From: Hymenobacter terricola
GTDB taxonomy: Bacteria > Bacteroidota > Bacteroidia > Cytophagales > Hymenobacteraceae
Direction: 5' to 3'
NCBI RefSeq assembly: GCF_017921975.2
Contig: NZ_JAGEMO020000039.1
Span: 1 to 64,000 of the forward strand
DNA length: 64,000 nucleotides
The first letter of the stretch is position 1. The number at the start of each line of letters is the position of its first letter. The notes under the pieces were generated by a model. That model made no database searches. It saw nothing but the letters and a program-made list of their open reading frames with translations, and was not told the origin of the DNA. Shown one piece after another: positions 35,401-44,271 of the stretch. The position numbers and the translations under genes were made by a program.

Positions 35401-36969
35401 GTGCCCAGCGGATTATTGATTATATTTATATACAACTCGCTGTTAAGCTCCGCCTTAGTGCCAACACCTCTACGCGTTAACCTGTGCTTGCTTGGAGGTT
35501 GCCTGGGCCTGTGGCTGGCCGGGGCAGGTTGCGGAGCTGTGTCGCGGCCGGTGCTGACCAGTGCGCCGCCCGAGGAGCCGGTAGTGGCGGCCGCCCCGGC
35601 TTTGCCCGAGCCCCCGCCGGTGCCATCGGTGGCCGCCCTGATTCAGGCCGAGCTCGACACCTCGGCCGGTGGTGCCCGCGCCGCCGATGGACGCCTGGGC
35701 CTGCAGGCCGGAGCCGAGGTGCGCGCCCTGTACCGCCTGGCCGGCGCGCCGGCCTGGACGGCTGCCGACAGCCTCGGCGGCAATGCGGCGGCGGCCCTGG
35801 CGCTGCTGGCCCGCGCCCCCGAGCACGGCCTGCGCCCCACCGACTATGGCCTGCCGCGCCTGCTGGCCCTGCGCGACTCGTTGGCCCCGGCCGCTGCTTC
35901 GGCCCCCGATGCGGCCGCGCGGGCCCGCCGGCTGGCCCGGTTCGACGTGTACCTCAGCGACGCGGTGCTGGCCTTCATGCGTGACCTGCGGCGCGGGCGC
36001 CTGCGCCCCTACACCGCCCTGGTCCGCGAAAAAGCGGGCCAGCATCCGGCCATGGCCCTGCGTGCCGCCCTGGTCGCCGGCCGGGTGCCGCAGGCCATGC
36101 TGGCCGGCCAGCCCGCCAACCGCGAATACCGCCAGCTGCAGCAGGCACTGGCCCGCTGGCTGGCCCGGCTGGGCTCGCCCGATTCGGTGGCCCGGCACCA
36201 GGCCCGGTATGAACAAGTGGCGCTCAACCTGGAGCGCTGGCGCTGGGAGCCCATCGGCCGGGACGACGAGTACCTGCTGATTAACCTGCCCGCCTTCGAG
36301 CTGCAGGTGGTGGCCTGCGACTCGGTGCTGCGCCGCTTTCGGGTGATTGTGGGCAAGCCCGAAACGCCCACGCCCACGCTCAGCAGCCGCATCAAGTACT
36401 TCACGCTGGCTCCCACCTGGAACGTGCCCTATTCCATTGCCTCGCAGGAAATGCTGCCCCGCCTCAAGGAAGACCCCGGTTTTCTGAACGATAATAACCT
36501 GGAGCTGTACGACGGCCGCAACCGCCGGCGCAACCCCTGGCGCATCGATTGGGAACGGGTCACGGAGCAGACTTTCGTGTACAACATCCGCCAGTCGGCT
36601 GCCTTCGATAATGCGCTGGGCAGCATCGTGTTTCGGTTTCCCAATGCCCACTCCGTGTACCTGCACGACACGCCCTACCGCCGGCTGTTCGCGCTGCCCA
36701 ACCGGGCCCTGAGCCACGGCTGCATCCGGCTGGAGCACCCGCGTGAGCTGGCGGCCTACCTGCTGCGCCGTGAAGGCCGCCGCGACCCGCTGCCCAGCCC
36801 CGCCGAAGCCCGCGAGGCCGACCCCCAGGACGTGACTTTCACCCGCCCCATGCCCGTCTACATTCGCTACGCCACCTGCAGCGCCGAAAAAGGCCGCCTC
36901 CGCTTCCTGCCCGATATTTACCAGCGCGACGAGGTGCTGCGCCAGGCGCTGTTCGGCACCTTGCCGTAG
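35401..36969 (+). CDS. L,D-transpeptidase (YcbB/LdtD-like) lipoprotein
   Basis: Forms meso-DAP to meso-DAP (3-3) peptidoglycan cross-links in the periplasm. The longest frame starts at a GTG at 35401 (522 residues). A GTG at 35458 would place the lipobox LAGAGC at residue 25, ideal for a lipoprotein, so the true start may be there. After a helical region, the YkuD-type catalytic domain begins near DDEYLLINLPAFELQV. It ends with ALSHGCIRLEHP, containing the catalytic His and Cys. A helical insert between IVGKPETPTP and the Cys motif is typical of the YcbB subgroup. Its 3' end overlaps the convergent gene by 52 bp. Confidence 0.9.
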   Translation: MPSGLLIIFIYNSLLSSALVPTPLRVNLCLLGGCLGLWLAGAGCGAVSRPVLTSAPPEEPVVAAAPALPEPPPVPSVAALIQAELDTSAGGARAADGRLGLQAGAEVRALYRLAGAPAWTAADSLGGNAAAALALLARAPEHGLRPTDYGLPRLLALRDSLAPAAASAPDAAARARRLARFDVYLSDAVLAFMRDLRRGRLRPYTALVREKAGQHPAMALRAALVAGRVPQAMLAGQPANREYRQLQQALARWLARLGSPDSVARHQARYEQVALNLERWRWEPIGRDDEYLLINLPAFELQVVACDSVLRRFRVIVGKPETPTPTLSSRIKYFTLAPTWNVPYSIASQEMLPRLKEDPGFLNDNNLELYDGRNRRRNPWRIDWERVTEQTFVYNIRQSAAFDNALGSIVFRFPNAHSVYLHDTPYRRLFALPNRALSHGCIRLEHPRELAAYLLRREGRRDPLPSPAEAREADPQDVTFTRPMPVYIRYATCSAEKGRLRFLPDIYQRDEVLRQALFGTLP

Positions 36970-37757
36970 CGGGCGAATCTGATTTCAAACGTAGCACTGC
37001 GCCAAGCCGAGCAGGCGGTGAGAAGCATCAGGAAGTGCAGCACCCAGGACCATTCCGGGCGGGCCAGCAATTGCCAGCTTTTGGAAAGCTGCTGGGTTTG
37101 GGGCCACCAATTGGTGGCGGTCAGACGGGACCACAAATCCGGCTGTGGGAGTGGCGCTGGCGGAAGTAGAAGCTCGTCGAGTGCGGCCGGCGGTGAGGGT
37201 GGGGTGCTCAGCAGCGGGTCCGTCCAGCGCTGGCGGTGAAGGCTGCCATTGAAGGCGTAAAATGAGGTGCGATTGCGAAAATCCCGGGCATCAAAAAAAT
37301 ACTTCCTGATGTTGTGTTGGTTCATCAGGTCAAGCACCAACACCAGCGAGGCGTAGCGGGCATGAGCGCCAAACACAACGCGCAGCCCGTTGCTGGTCGG
37401 TAGGTCGTCCGAACCCAGCGCCAGCGAGCGCAGGGCCATTTTTATTTCGTGAGCTGCCCGGTTGTCGAGGGCCGGGCCCTGCCCGAACTCCACGGTAAAC
37501 CAGGTGCGGAGGTGGGGCAGGGTGGAGTAGCGCAGCTGGGGCTCGCGGTGTGCATAGCCATACGCGTGCGGCATCGGCCAAATGATGTCGGAGGAAGACA
37601 GCGGCGGCATGGTAAGCTGCATTACGCTATGGCGTTTCAGCTGTTCCGGGTGGCTGCTCAGGGCTACGCAGCCCAGCCACAGCAGGCCCGCCAGCGCCAG
37701 CAGGCCCGGCGGGAACAGTAGCTTGCGGCGGTGGCGGCGGGGCAGGTGGAGGTGCAT
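36918..37757 (-). CDS. Membrane-anchored protein of unknown function
   Basis: 279 residues. A basic N-terminus and one hydrophobic segment (LLALAGLLWLGCVALSS) anchor it, with a second hydrophobic stretch near the end (WVLHFLMLLTACSAW). The loop between holds a biopolymer-transport-like region: LRVVFGAHARYASLVLVLDLMNQHNIRKYF resembles ExbD/TolR soluble domains, but similarity is weak. The function is unknown. The final 17 codons overlap the L,D-transpeptidase gene. Confidence 0.6.
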   Translation of the reverse strand: MHLHLPRRHRRKLLFPPGLLALAGLLWLGCVALSSHPEQLKRHSVMQLTMPPLSSSDIIWPMPHAYGYAHREPQLRYSTLPHLRTWFTVEFGQGPALDNRAAHEIKMALRSLALGSDDLPTSNGLRVVFGAHARYASLVLVLDLMNQHNIRKYFFDARDFRNRTSFYAFNGSLHRQRWTDPLLSTPPSPPAALDELLLPPAPLPQPDLWSRLTATNWWPQTQQLSKSWQLLARPEWSWVLHFLMLLTACSAWRSATFEIRFARYGKVPNSAWRSTSSRW

Positions 37758-37782
37758 GAGCGCAGGGGAAAGCGGGCGGCGG

Positions 37783-37870
37783 AGAAACGCGTATTTGCGT
37801 CTCGTTGGTGAACATGCTGGTCGTGGGGACGGCGTTATCGTTCAACGACGAGACGCAACTATGCGTCTCT
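37783..37870. repeat. Inverted repeat, agagacgcaa family, copy 2
   Basis: 31-nt arms at 37783-37813 and 37840-37870 match at about 27 positions when inverted. The core ttgcgtctcgt(c/t)g-tgaac is shared with 25166-25269. It lies between divergent genes, upstream of the receptor gene. Confidence 0.85.
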
Positions 37871-37960
37871 ACGGCCGCGAAAATTTGTGCGGATACGCTG
37901 TCTTTCGGCAACAATTCCCGTACCCCGCTGGTCTGCGTCGTTGTGCCTTCGTTGCAAATC

Positions 37961-40057
37961 ATGCCCCACCGTTACCTGCTGTTTTTGTTGCTGTGGCTGC
38001 CGCAGCTACCCACCCGCGCCCAAACGCGGCCCGATACCACCCGCGCCGTGGCCCTGCCCGAAGCCACCGTGACCGGCTACGGCCAGCAGTTGCCGCTGCG
38101 CCGCACCGCCGCCGCCGTGGGCGTAATTGATGCCCGCACGATTGAGCAGTTCAGCCCCGCCGCGCTCACGCAGGTGGTAAACACGCTGCCCGGCGTGCGG
38201 CTGGAAGAGCGGGCCACGGCCAGCTACCGGCTCAGCATCCGGGGCAGCACGCTGCGTTCGCCCTTCGGGGTGCGCAACGTGAAGGTGTACTACAACGGCA
38301 TTCCCTACACCGACGCCAGCGGCAGCACCCCGCTGAACCTGCTCGACCCCGCCATCATTGGGCGAATAGAAATACTGAAGGGGCCGGCCGGCAGCGTGTA
38401 CGGCGCGGGCACGGGCGGCGTGGCCCTGTTCGGCACGCCGGAAGTGGCGGCGGGCAGCAGCCGGGTTTCGGCGGGTGGCACCGTGGGCAGCTACGGGCTG
38501 CGCCGCAGCACTGTCACGGCCGAAACGGGCAGCGCCACCAGCAGCATCCGTGCGCAATATGCCCACCAATCGCTGGACGGCTACCGCCAGCAAAGCGCGC
38601 TGCGGCGCGATGTTTTTGCGCTGGATGCCCGCACCGTGGCCTCGCCCAAAACCACGCTGGCGGCCCACCTGCTCTACACCGACATCAGCTACCAGCTGCC
38701 CGGCGGCCTCACCCGCGCCCAGTTCGGGGCCGACCCGCGGCAGGCGCGGCCGGGCACGGCCACTGCGCCCGGCACGGTGGCGCAACAGGCCTTTTATGCC
38801 TCGCGCACGGGCTTGCTGGGCCTCACGCACGAGTATAAGTTTACCGATAAGCTGGAATTGCAGACCACGCTTTATGGCAGCGGCACCACCATTCACACGC
38901 CGTATTTGGTCGATTACGAGAGCAATGTGGCGGTGGGCGCGGGCGGGCGCACGGCCCTGAGCTACCGCACCGCGCTGGCCGGGCGGGTGCTGCGGCTGCA
39001 GGGCGGCGGCGAGTTTCAGGCCAGCTTCACCGACGGGCGCAGCTATGTGAACAACGGCGGCACGCCCGGCGCGCTGCGCTACGACGACGAAATCACGACC
39101 ACCACCGGCTTCGTCTTCGCCCAGGCCGACTACAGCTTGCCGGCCGACCTGCTCCTAACCGTGGCCGCCAGCTACAACCGCCTGCACTACGGCATCGAGC
39201 GGGTGAGCGACGCCGTCGCGAAACCCAACGCCTACCGGTTTGCCCGCGATTTCCAGCCCCAGGTGTCGCCCCGAATCGCGCTGCTCCGGGAGTTTAGCCC
39301 GAACCTGTCGGTGTACGCCAGCGTGAGCACCGGTTTCTCACCGCCGACTACCGACGAAATCCGCACCTCCGATGGCAGCCTGAATGGCGACTTGCAGGCC
39401 GAGCGCGGCACCAGCTACGAGGTGGGCACGCGCGGCAATTTCTTCAGCAACCAGCTGCGCTACGAGGTGAATGTATTTGACCTGGAGCTGCGCCAAACCA
39501 TCGTCAGCAGCACCACCGACCAGGGCATCGTGGTGTTCCGCAATACCGGCAGCACCCACCAGCGCGGCCTCGAAGCGGCCCTGAGCGGCTGGCTGTGGCA
39601 GGCAGCGGCGGCCGAGGCTGGCGCCAATCCCCCGGGCCTGCGCGCCTGGGCCAGCTACGCTTACAACGACTTCCGCTTCGGCAGCTACCCCAGCGGCAGC
39701 GCCGATTTGAGCGGCAACCGCCTCACCGGCACCACGCCGCACACGCTCAGCGAGGGGCTCGATTTCAGCGAGCGCCAGGGCCTTTACTTCAGCCCCAGCC
39801 TGAGCCACCAGGCCCGCGTGGTGCTCAACGACGCCAATACCGAAGAGGCCGCCGGCTACTGGGTTTTCGGGGCGCGGGGTGGGTGGCGGCGCATCCTGGC
39901 CGGGCACCTCGAAACCAATATCTACGCGGGCATCGACAATGCCACGAACCGCAGCTACAGCCTCGGCAATGATTTGAATGCCTTTGGTGGGCGGTACTTC
40001 CAGCCGGCGCCGGGGCGGGCCTGGTACGGCGGCGCGCAGCTGAGCTGGCGGTGGTAG
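37961..40057 (+). CDS. TonB-dependent outer-membrane receptor
   Basis: 698 residues from the ATG at 37961; the in-frame extension to 37805 is repeat sequence. Signal peptide (YLLFLLLWLPQLPTRAQ), then a plug domain (about 30-160) with VVNTLPGVRLEERA, YRLSIRGSTLRSPFG and IEILKGPAGSVYGAGTGG. The rest is a 22-strand-type barrel with alternating aromatic strands, ending in the outer-membrane terminal residue Trp (YGGAQLSWRW). There is no N-terminal carboxypeptidase-like domain and no SusD neighbour, so a siderophore or cofactor is more likely than a glycan as substrate. No neighbour reveals the ligand. Confidence 0.92.
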   Translation: MPHRYLLFLLLWLPQLPTRAQTRPDTTRAVALPEATVTGYGQQLPLRRTAAAVGVIDARTIEQFSPAALTQVVNTLPGVRLEERATASYRLSIRGSTLRSPFGVRNVKVYYNGIPYTDASGSTPLNLLDPAIIGRIEILKGPAGSVYGAGTGGVALFGTPEVAAGSSRVSAGGTVGSYGLRRSTVTAETGSATSSIRAQYAHQSLDGYRQQSALRRDVFALDARTVASPKTTLAAHLLYTDISYQLPGGLTRAQFGADPRQARPGTATAPGTVAQQAFYASRTGLLGLTHEYKFTDKLELQTTLYGSGTTIHTPYLVDYESNVAVGAGGRTALSYRTALAGRVLRLQGGGEFQASFTDGRSYVNNGGTPGALRYDDEITTTTGFVFAQADYSLPADLLLTVAASYNRLHYGIERVSDAVAKPNAYRFARDFQPQVSPRIALLREFSPNLSVYASVSTGFSPPTTDEIRTSDGSLNGDLQAERGTSYEVGTRGNFFSNQLRYEVNVFDLELRQTIVSSTTDQGIVVFRNTGSTHQRGLEAALSGWLWQAAAAEAGANPPGLRAWASYAYNDFRFGSYPSGSADLSGNRLTGTTPHTLSEGLDFSERQGLYFSPSLSHQARVVLNDANTEEAAGYWVFGARGGWRRILAGHLETNIYAGIDNATNRSYSLGNDLNAFGGRYFQPAPGRAWYGGAQLSWRW

Positions 40058-40086
40058 GGGAGGCGCTTGCCGTGGCCCGCGCCCCT

Positions 40087-40125
40087 ACAAAAAAGCCCCG
40101 GCACTGCGCAGTGCCGGGGCTTTGT
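40087..40125. terminator. Bidirectional terminator
   Basis: A hairpin built on gccccggcactgc/gcagtgccggggc with A-run and T-run flanks, between convergent receptor and acidic-protein genes. Confidence 0.85.
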
Positions 40126-40142
40126 CACATTACTAACGTGTC

Positions 40143-40415
40143 TTAGCTCTGCTCTTCGGGCAGGGTGAAGGCGCGGTCGCTCGGGTCGGTGAGCTCCTTG
40201 GGGAGGTTATCGGAAGAGGCGGGAGCGGGGCCATTGGCCGCGTTTATTTCCTGAGTTTCGGAGCGGAGGGAGTCGTCCATCTCGTCGGCTTTTTCCTGGC
40301 CGGAGGAGTTGTTGTCGTCCAGCTGCTGGCCGTGGGTGGCCGCGTCGAGCATGGGAGTGGAGGCCCCGTCTTCGGAAGGCTCATCGGCGGCGGGGTTGTT
40401 AGGGTTTGTGGACAT
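40143..40415 (-). CDS. Small acidic, probably disordered protein
   Basis: 90 residues rich in Asp, Glu, Asn, Ser and Pro with no hydrophobic core (MSTNPNNPAADEPSEDG start, TLPEEQS end). No signal peptide. It resembles the next minus-strand protein (40546-40998) in composition and both begin with a short M-x-T-x-N-P sequence, which suggests related stress- or desiccation-type hydrophilins. This is inference from composition only. Confidence 0.55.
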   Translation of the reverse strand: MSTNPNNPAADEPSEDGASTPMLDAATHGQQLDDNNSSGQEKADEMDDSLRSETQEINAANGPAPASSDNLPKELTDPSDRAFTLPEEQS

Positions 40416-40422
40416 GGGGGCA

Positions 40423-40541
40423 ATTAATAGTGAACAGTGAACAATTAACAGTGAACAATTAACAGTGAGCAGTTATCAGGAGATGGCAAGCAGGAGCTAT
40501 TAATTGCTCACTGTTCACTGTTCACTGATAACTGCTCACTG
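40423..40541. repeat. Tandem and inverted gtgaacaattaaca repeats
   Basis: Three direct gtgaaca-type units in 40430-40470, then a perfect 17-bp inverted pair, 40463-40479 (cagtgagcagttatcag) and 40525-40541. It separates two similar disordered-protein genes and may form a hairpin. Confidence 0.75.
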
Positions 40542-40545
40542 CAAA

Positions 40546-40998
40546 TTATTTATTGTCGGCGGACTCTTCGCGGGTGTTGTGGGTGCCGCCGCCGGCGTAG
40601 CGGGGGTCGTCCTTGCTCCAGGCGGCGCGCTGCTCGTCGGTGTCGGCATGCTGGGCGGCGCGCACGGCGGCGGGGTCCTGGTTCTGCTCAACGTGGCCGG
40701 GCTGGTCCTCCGGGTTATCGGGCGCTTTCTGGGCGTCCTTCTCGCGGTTGCGAAATTCGCTGAACTCGTCGGGGTTGTCGTTGGCGCCGCTCCGGCCGGG
40801 GGGGGGACTGGCGGCCACCGGGGCGTGGGTAGCCGCCAGGGGACCAGAAGCGGGCACGCCGCCGAATTCGCCGTAATTGGGGCTGGCGGCCTCTACTGCC
40901 GGGTCGTTGGGGTTGAGCTTGGCGGTGGCGGCGCGGTCTTGCTGGTCGTAGGGGCGGGAATCGTCGGCCGGCAGCAGGGGAGGGTTTTGCGTATCCAT
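40546..40998 (-). CDS. Hydrophilic, probably disordered protein
   Basis: 150 residues from the ATG at 40998; the upstream extension of the frame is unlikely. High in Asp, Asn, Pro, Ala and Gln (MDTQNPPLLPADDSRPYDQQ start), no hydrophobic segment, no Cys. DNPDEFSEFRNREKDAQKAP and DTDEQRAAWSKDDPRYAGGG look like hydrophilin-type charged blocks. Role unknown. Same direction as the smaller acidic gene, with the repeat block between. Confidence 0.55.
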   Translation of the reverse strand: MDTQNPPLLPADDSRPYDQQDRAATAKLNPNDPAVEAASPNYGEFGGVPASGPLAATHAPVAASPPPGRSGANDNPDEFSEFRNREKDAQKAPDNPEDQPGHVEQNQDPAAVRAAQHADTDEQRAAWSKDDPRYAGGGTHNTREESADNK

Positions 40999-41128
40999 GG
41001 GGAAAGAAGAAAAAGGTGTAAAACCAAACGGGCCGGGCCCGTCTTTCTCTTCCTGTACGCAATTCGGCCGCCGCCGTTCATTTCCGAGCGCGGAGCTTAC
41101 TTTACTCCCATCCCCAACGCGCATCAAC

Positions 41129-41404
41129 ATGGCCATTCAGCACGACACCGAAAACCAGGAATTCACCACCACCCGCGACGGCCACGAAGCCGAGCTCGCC
41201 TACGCCCGCCCCGCCGAGGGCCTCATCGATTTCACCCACACCTTCGTGGACGAGGCCCTGCGCGGCCAGGGCGTGGGCGAGGAGCTGGCCCGCACCGCCC
41301 TGGCCTTCGCCCGCGACAATAAGTTGAAAGTTAAGACCACCTGCACCTTCATGGCCGGCTTCGTGCAGCGCCACCACGACGAGTACGCCGACCTGCTGGC
41401 CTGA
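41129..41404 (+). CDS. GNAT-like N-acetyltransferase domain protein (YjdJ/COG2388 type)
   Basis: 91 residues, a short-form GNAT domain. HEAELAYARPAEGLIDFTHTFVD leads to the acetyl-CoA-binding loop LRGQGVGEELARTALAFARD, and VKTTCTFMAGFVQRH carries the conserved Cys/His strand typical of this small family. The ATG at 41129 follows a TTACTTTA motif by about 30 nt. Substrate unknown; cytoplasmic. Confidence 0.88.
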   Translation: MAIQHDTENQEFTTTRDGHEAELAYARPAEGLIDFTHTFVDEALRGQGVGEELARTALAFARDNKLKVKTTCTFMAGFVQRHHDEYADLLA

Positions 41405-41783
41405 GACGGGCGGCTCGCTGGCGCTGCCGCCCCGGTAGCCACCAGCCGTAAGGTGCCCTGCGAGAGAGCCGCCAGGCATCCTACGGCTCGTAAGGTGCCT
41501 GACGGCCCTCTCGCAGGGCACCTTACGGCCCGTTGGCAGGGTGCCGGCTCGTTGGCAGAGCCCCCTACGAGCCGTAAGGGGCTTGCCAGCTCTTTTGTAT
41601 GAGGCCTTACGGGCCATCGGCGGGGGACGGCGCCTTTGCCTGACACCCGTCGGTCCGGGGGCGAGTTGCCGGGTTCTGGGAGAGCCCGGGAGGGACAAAA
41701 AACAGGTCGCTATTCACGAAAAAGCCCCCGTTCGCATGAACAGGGGCTTTTCACTTCATAGGTCTGGGGCCTGACCGGCGGCG
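41405..41783. repeat. 379-bp spacer with an 85-bp hairpin (41445-41529)
   Basis: Arms 41445-41478 and 41496-41529 (34 bp, two G-U pairs) contain gccgtaaggtgccctgcgag. Partial copies of the cgtaagg/ccttacg words continue to about 41615. No gene is supported; a repetitive minus-strand ORF through it is a product of the repeats. Confidence 0.8.
41718..41752 (-). terminator. Terminator of the endonuclease gene
   Basis: aaaagcccc-c-gttc / gaac-a-ggggctttt stem with a 4-nt loop and T-run on the minus strand, 30 bp after the stop. Confidence 0.8.
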
Positions 41784-44129
41784 CTATTGCACCACCACGC
41801 GGCCGGTGTACTCCACCTCGGCGCACAGCACGCGGATGGCGTAGAGGCCGGCGGGCAGGCCGCGCAGGTCCACCTGCACGGCATCGGTGGCGCTGAGCTG
41901 GGCGGCGCGCTGGCGCACGGAGCGGCCCAGCATATCCAGCACTTCCACGGTGGCGGGGCGGGCAGAGGGCACGCCGGGCAGGCGCAGCTGCACGGTTTCG
42001 GTGGCGGGGTTGGGGTAGATTTCGAGGGCGTTGCGCAGCACGGTGGCGGCGCGCGTGGCCGTGGGGATGAAGCAGGCCGAGCTCACGTAGCTGCCCACGC
42101 CGGCGTAGTTGTCCACGCCGCCGGCGCTCCAGGTCACGCTGCCGTTGGGGCCGTTCCAGCGGCCGCCCTGGCTGGTGGTGGGCTGGCGCACGAGGGTGTT
42201 GTTGGTGGTCGAGCCGTTGGGCACCACCCAGCCGCCGGTGGGCGGCGTCTGGCCAATCACGCCAATCACGTCGAGCGTGTCGGTGCCATCAAACAGGGCA
42301 ATGGAATGCGCCCCGCTGAAGTAGCAGACGTTGGAATTCAAATCGACCTGCGCCTGGGTGGCCGCGTCGGTCACGACGGTACTGTTGCCAATCACGTACA
42401 CATCGCCGGGGGCAATGCTGCCAGTCAGCGCCTGGGTGAAGTTGGGGGTGGTCGAGCCCGCGTTGTAGAGCACCACGCGCTTGCCGGCCAGCGGCATGGG
42501 CGCCAGGGTGGGGTTATAAATCTCCAGCACCTTGGTGTTGCCCACCTGCGACTCCACGTACTGCGAGAAGTAGGGCTTGGTGCAGGGCGAGCCGGCCGGG
42601 GCCGCGTCGTCGTTCAGAATCGTGAGGGTGTGGGCATTGGGCGGGCCCACGATGACGGTGGCGTTCGAGGGCGTGCCCAGGCGCAGGCGCACCGTTTCGT
42701 TGGGCTCAAACGTCACGTCGCCGTTCACGGTCACGCTCACGGTTTGGGTGAGGGCCGTGCTGCTGAAGGTGAGGCTGGTGGTGTTCAGCACATAATCCGA
42801 AGGCGTGGTGGCGGTGCTGTTGGCCACGTCCACGCTCACCGGCACGGTGAAGGAGCCGGTGGGCAGGGTGCCGGCGGCCGTCACGCTCACGGTGTAGGTG
42901 CTGGTGCCGGCGTTGCCCTCCGGAATGGTGCCCCCGGCCGAGGCGAAGGCCACGGTAGGCGCGGGGCCGTCGTCGTTGGTGATGGTGAGCGTGTGGGTGC
43001 CGGGGCTGCCCACGCTGGTGCCGGTGCTGGCGCTGGCCAGGGTCAGGGCCACGGTTTCGTCGGCTTCGGGCTGGGTGTCGCCGTTCACGGTCACGGTCAC
43101 CGTCTGGGAGGTGCTGCCGGCCGGGAAAGTCACGGTAGCAGGCGAGGTGAAGGCAAAATCGGTGCCGAGGGTGGCGGTCGAGTTCGCGGCATCGAGGCTC
43201 ACCTGCACGGTGGTGGCCGTGGTGGCAGCCGGGGCCAGGTTCACGGTGAAGGTGTAGGTGCTGGTGCCGGCGTTGCCTTCCACGAGGCTGCCGCCGGTGG
43301 CGGCGAAGCTGAACACCGGGCCGGGCGGCGCGAGGCCCCAGGCCACGGCCACGCTGGCGGGGTAGGCAATGTAGGGGTTGAAGTTGCCCTGGCTGGCGGC
43401 CACGCGGTTGTTGCGCTCAATCTCGTGGGCGTCCACCGGGTCGGCGAGGTGCCAGGCGTAGAGCGTGTTGATGTCGGCCACGGCGCTGATGCTGTTGTGG
43501 CCGGTCGCAATCAGGTCGGGCTGATTGGCGTGCATCGTGTAGAAGTAGAAGATGGAGCGGGCCACGTTGCCCTTGTGGTCTTCGCGGGGCTCAAACTGGG
43601 TGTTGGTGTCCTCGCTCCACTCGGCCAGGTTGGCCGTGGGGATGGTGGCCTGGCTCACGAGGCCGCGCATCCAGGTCTGGGTGGTGGCGTCGGGGATTTC
43701 GGCGTAGGGGTCCGAGCCGCGCAGGTTGTTCCAGGTGTCGTAAGTGGGGTAGAGGTGGTGCATGTCGGAGCGCATGCGCACCGTCTGGTTGAACCACGAC
43801 TGCGGCACGGTGTGCTCGCAGTTGATGCGGCTGACCACGGTGGTGCTGGTGTTGGTGGCGCTGTAGGGCACCGTTTCCTGGTAGCCCGAGTACACGCAGG
43901 TCACCAGGTTGTTGTAGTTGTCGGCGTAGTTATACATTTTGCCGCGGGCGGTGGCGTAGCTCAGCTCCACGCGCTTGCCGGTGTACCAGTTGTCGATGTA
44001 CCAGGTGCGCAGGGCCTGGCCCGACAAGCCGGCGGGCGGCGCGGGCGGCATGGGCGGCACGGTTTGGGCCTGCAGCACTGCGGGCACAAGCGCCAATGCT
44101 ACCAGCAACGAAGCGAAAAAGTGTTTCAT
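41784..44129 (-). CDS. Secreted endonuclease I with Calx-beta, lamin-tail and type IX sorting domains
   Basis: 781 residues. Signal peptide (FFASLLVALALVPAVLQAQ), then an endonuclease I nuclease domain (about 35-265) with INCEHTVPQSWF, MRSDMHHLYPTYDTWNNLRG and DHKGNVARSIFYFYTMH. Two Calx-beta repeats follow (about 275-390 and 393-510, each ending HTLTI.NDD), then a lamin-tail-like domain (ending near WNGPNGSVTW). A Por sorting domain closes the protein (LEIYPNPATETVQL to GLPAGLYAIRV). It probably degrades extracellular DNA at the cell surface for nutrient scavenging. Confidence 0.93.
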   Translation of the reverse strand: MKHFFASLLVALALVPAVLQAQTVPPMPPAPPAGLSGQALRTWYIDNWYTGKRVELSYATARGKMYNYADNYNNLVTCVYSGYQETVPYSATNTSTTVVSRINCEHTVPQSWFNQTVRMRSDMHHLYPTYDTWNNLRGSDPYAEIPDATTQTWMRGLVSQATIPTANLAEWSEDTNTQFEPREDHKGNVARSIFYFYTMHANQPDLIATGHNSISAVADINTLYAWHLADPVDAHEIERNNRVAASQGNFNPYIAYPASVAVAWGLAPPGPVFSFAATGGSLVEGNAGTSTYTFTVNLAPAATTATTVQVSLDAANSTATLGTDFAFTSPATVTFPAGSTSQTVTVTVNGDTQPEADETVALTLASASTGTSVGSPGTHTLTITNDDGPAPTVAFASAGGTIPEGNAGTSTYTVSVTAAGTLPTGSFTVPVSVDVANSTATTPSDYVLNTTSLTFSSTALTQTVSVTVNGDVTFEPNETVRLRLGTPSNATVIVGPPNAHTLTILNDDAAPAGSPCTKPYFSQYVESQVGNTKVLEIYNPTLAPMPLAGKRVVLYNAGSTTPNFTQALTGSIAPGDVYVIGNSTVVTDAATQAQVDLNSNVCYFSGAHSIALFDGTDTLDVIGVIGQTPPTGGWVVPNGSTTNNTLVRQPTTSQGGRWNGPNGSVTWSAGGVDNYAGVGSYVSSACFIPTATRAATVLRNALEIYPNPATETVQLRLPGVPSARPATVEVLDMLGRSVRQRAAQLSATDAVQVDLRGLPAGLYAIRVLCAEVEYTGRVVVQ

Positions 44130-44157
44130 GAAAAAGATTGAGAGGGGAGGTAAACCG

Positions 44158-44165
44158 CAAAGATA
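44158..44165 (-). promoter_or_regulatory. Promoter -7 element TATCTTTG of the endonuclease gene
   Basis: Exact TAnnTTTG match on the minus strand, 28 nt before the ATG at 44129. Confidence 0.5.
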
Positions 44166-44225
44166 GGAATTTGGCCGTGCGCCGCTGACTGTCCGCCCAT
44201 TACCAAACCAATAAGACTTCGGCCG

Positions 44226-44233
44226 TACTTTCG
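44226..44233 (+). promoter_or_regulatory. Promoter-like TACTTTCG before the rhodanese gene
   Basis: 38 nt before the ATG at 44272; the same octamer precedes sucC. Confidence 0.4.
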
Positions 44234-44271
44234 CCCTCCTTATTCCCCATCTTTCTCCTTACCCACTCCCC

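Noticed and set aside
40423-40541. Possible CRISPR array
   Set aside because: Units are irregular, without uniform spacers, and no cas gene is present; better described as tandem/inverted repeats.
41430-41698. Arg/Gly-repeat frame upstream in the GNAT-endonuclease spacer
   Set aside because: The repeats of the palindromic element explain it; no other coding evidence.
41787-44141. 784-codon plus-strand frame opposite the endonuclease gene
   Set aside because: Antisense shadow with repetitive Gly/His/Ala; the minus strand has signal peptide, nuclease motifs and sorting domain.
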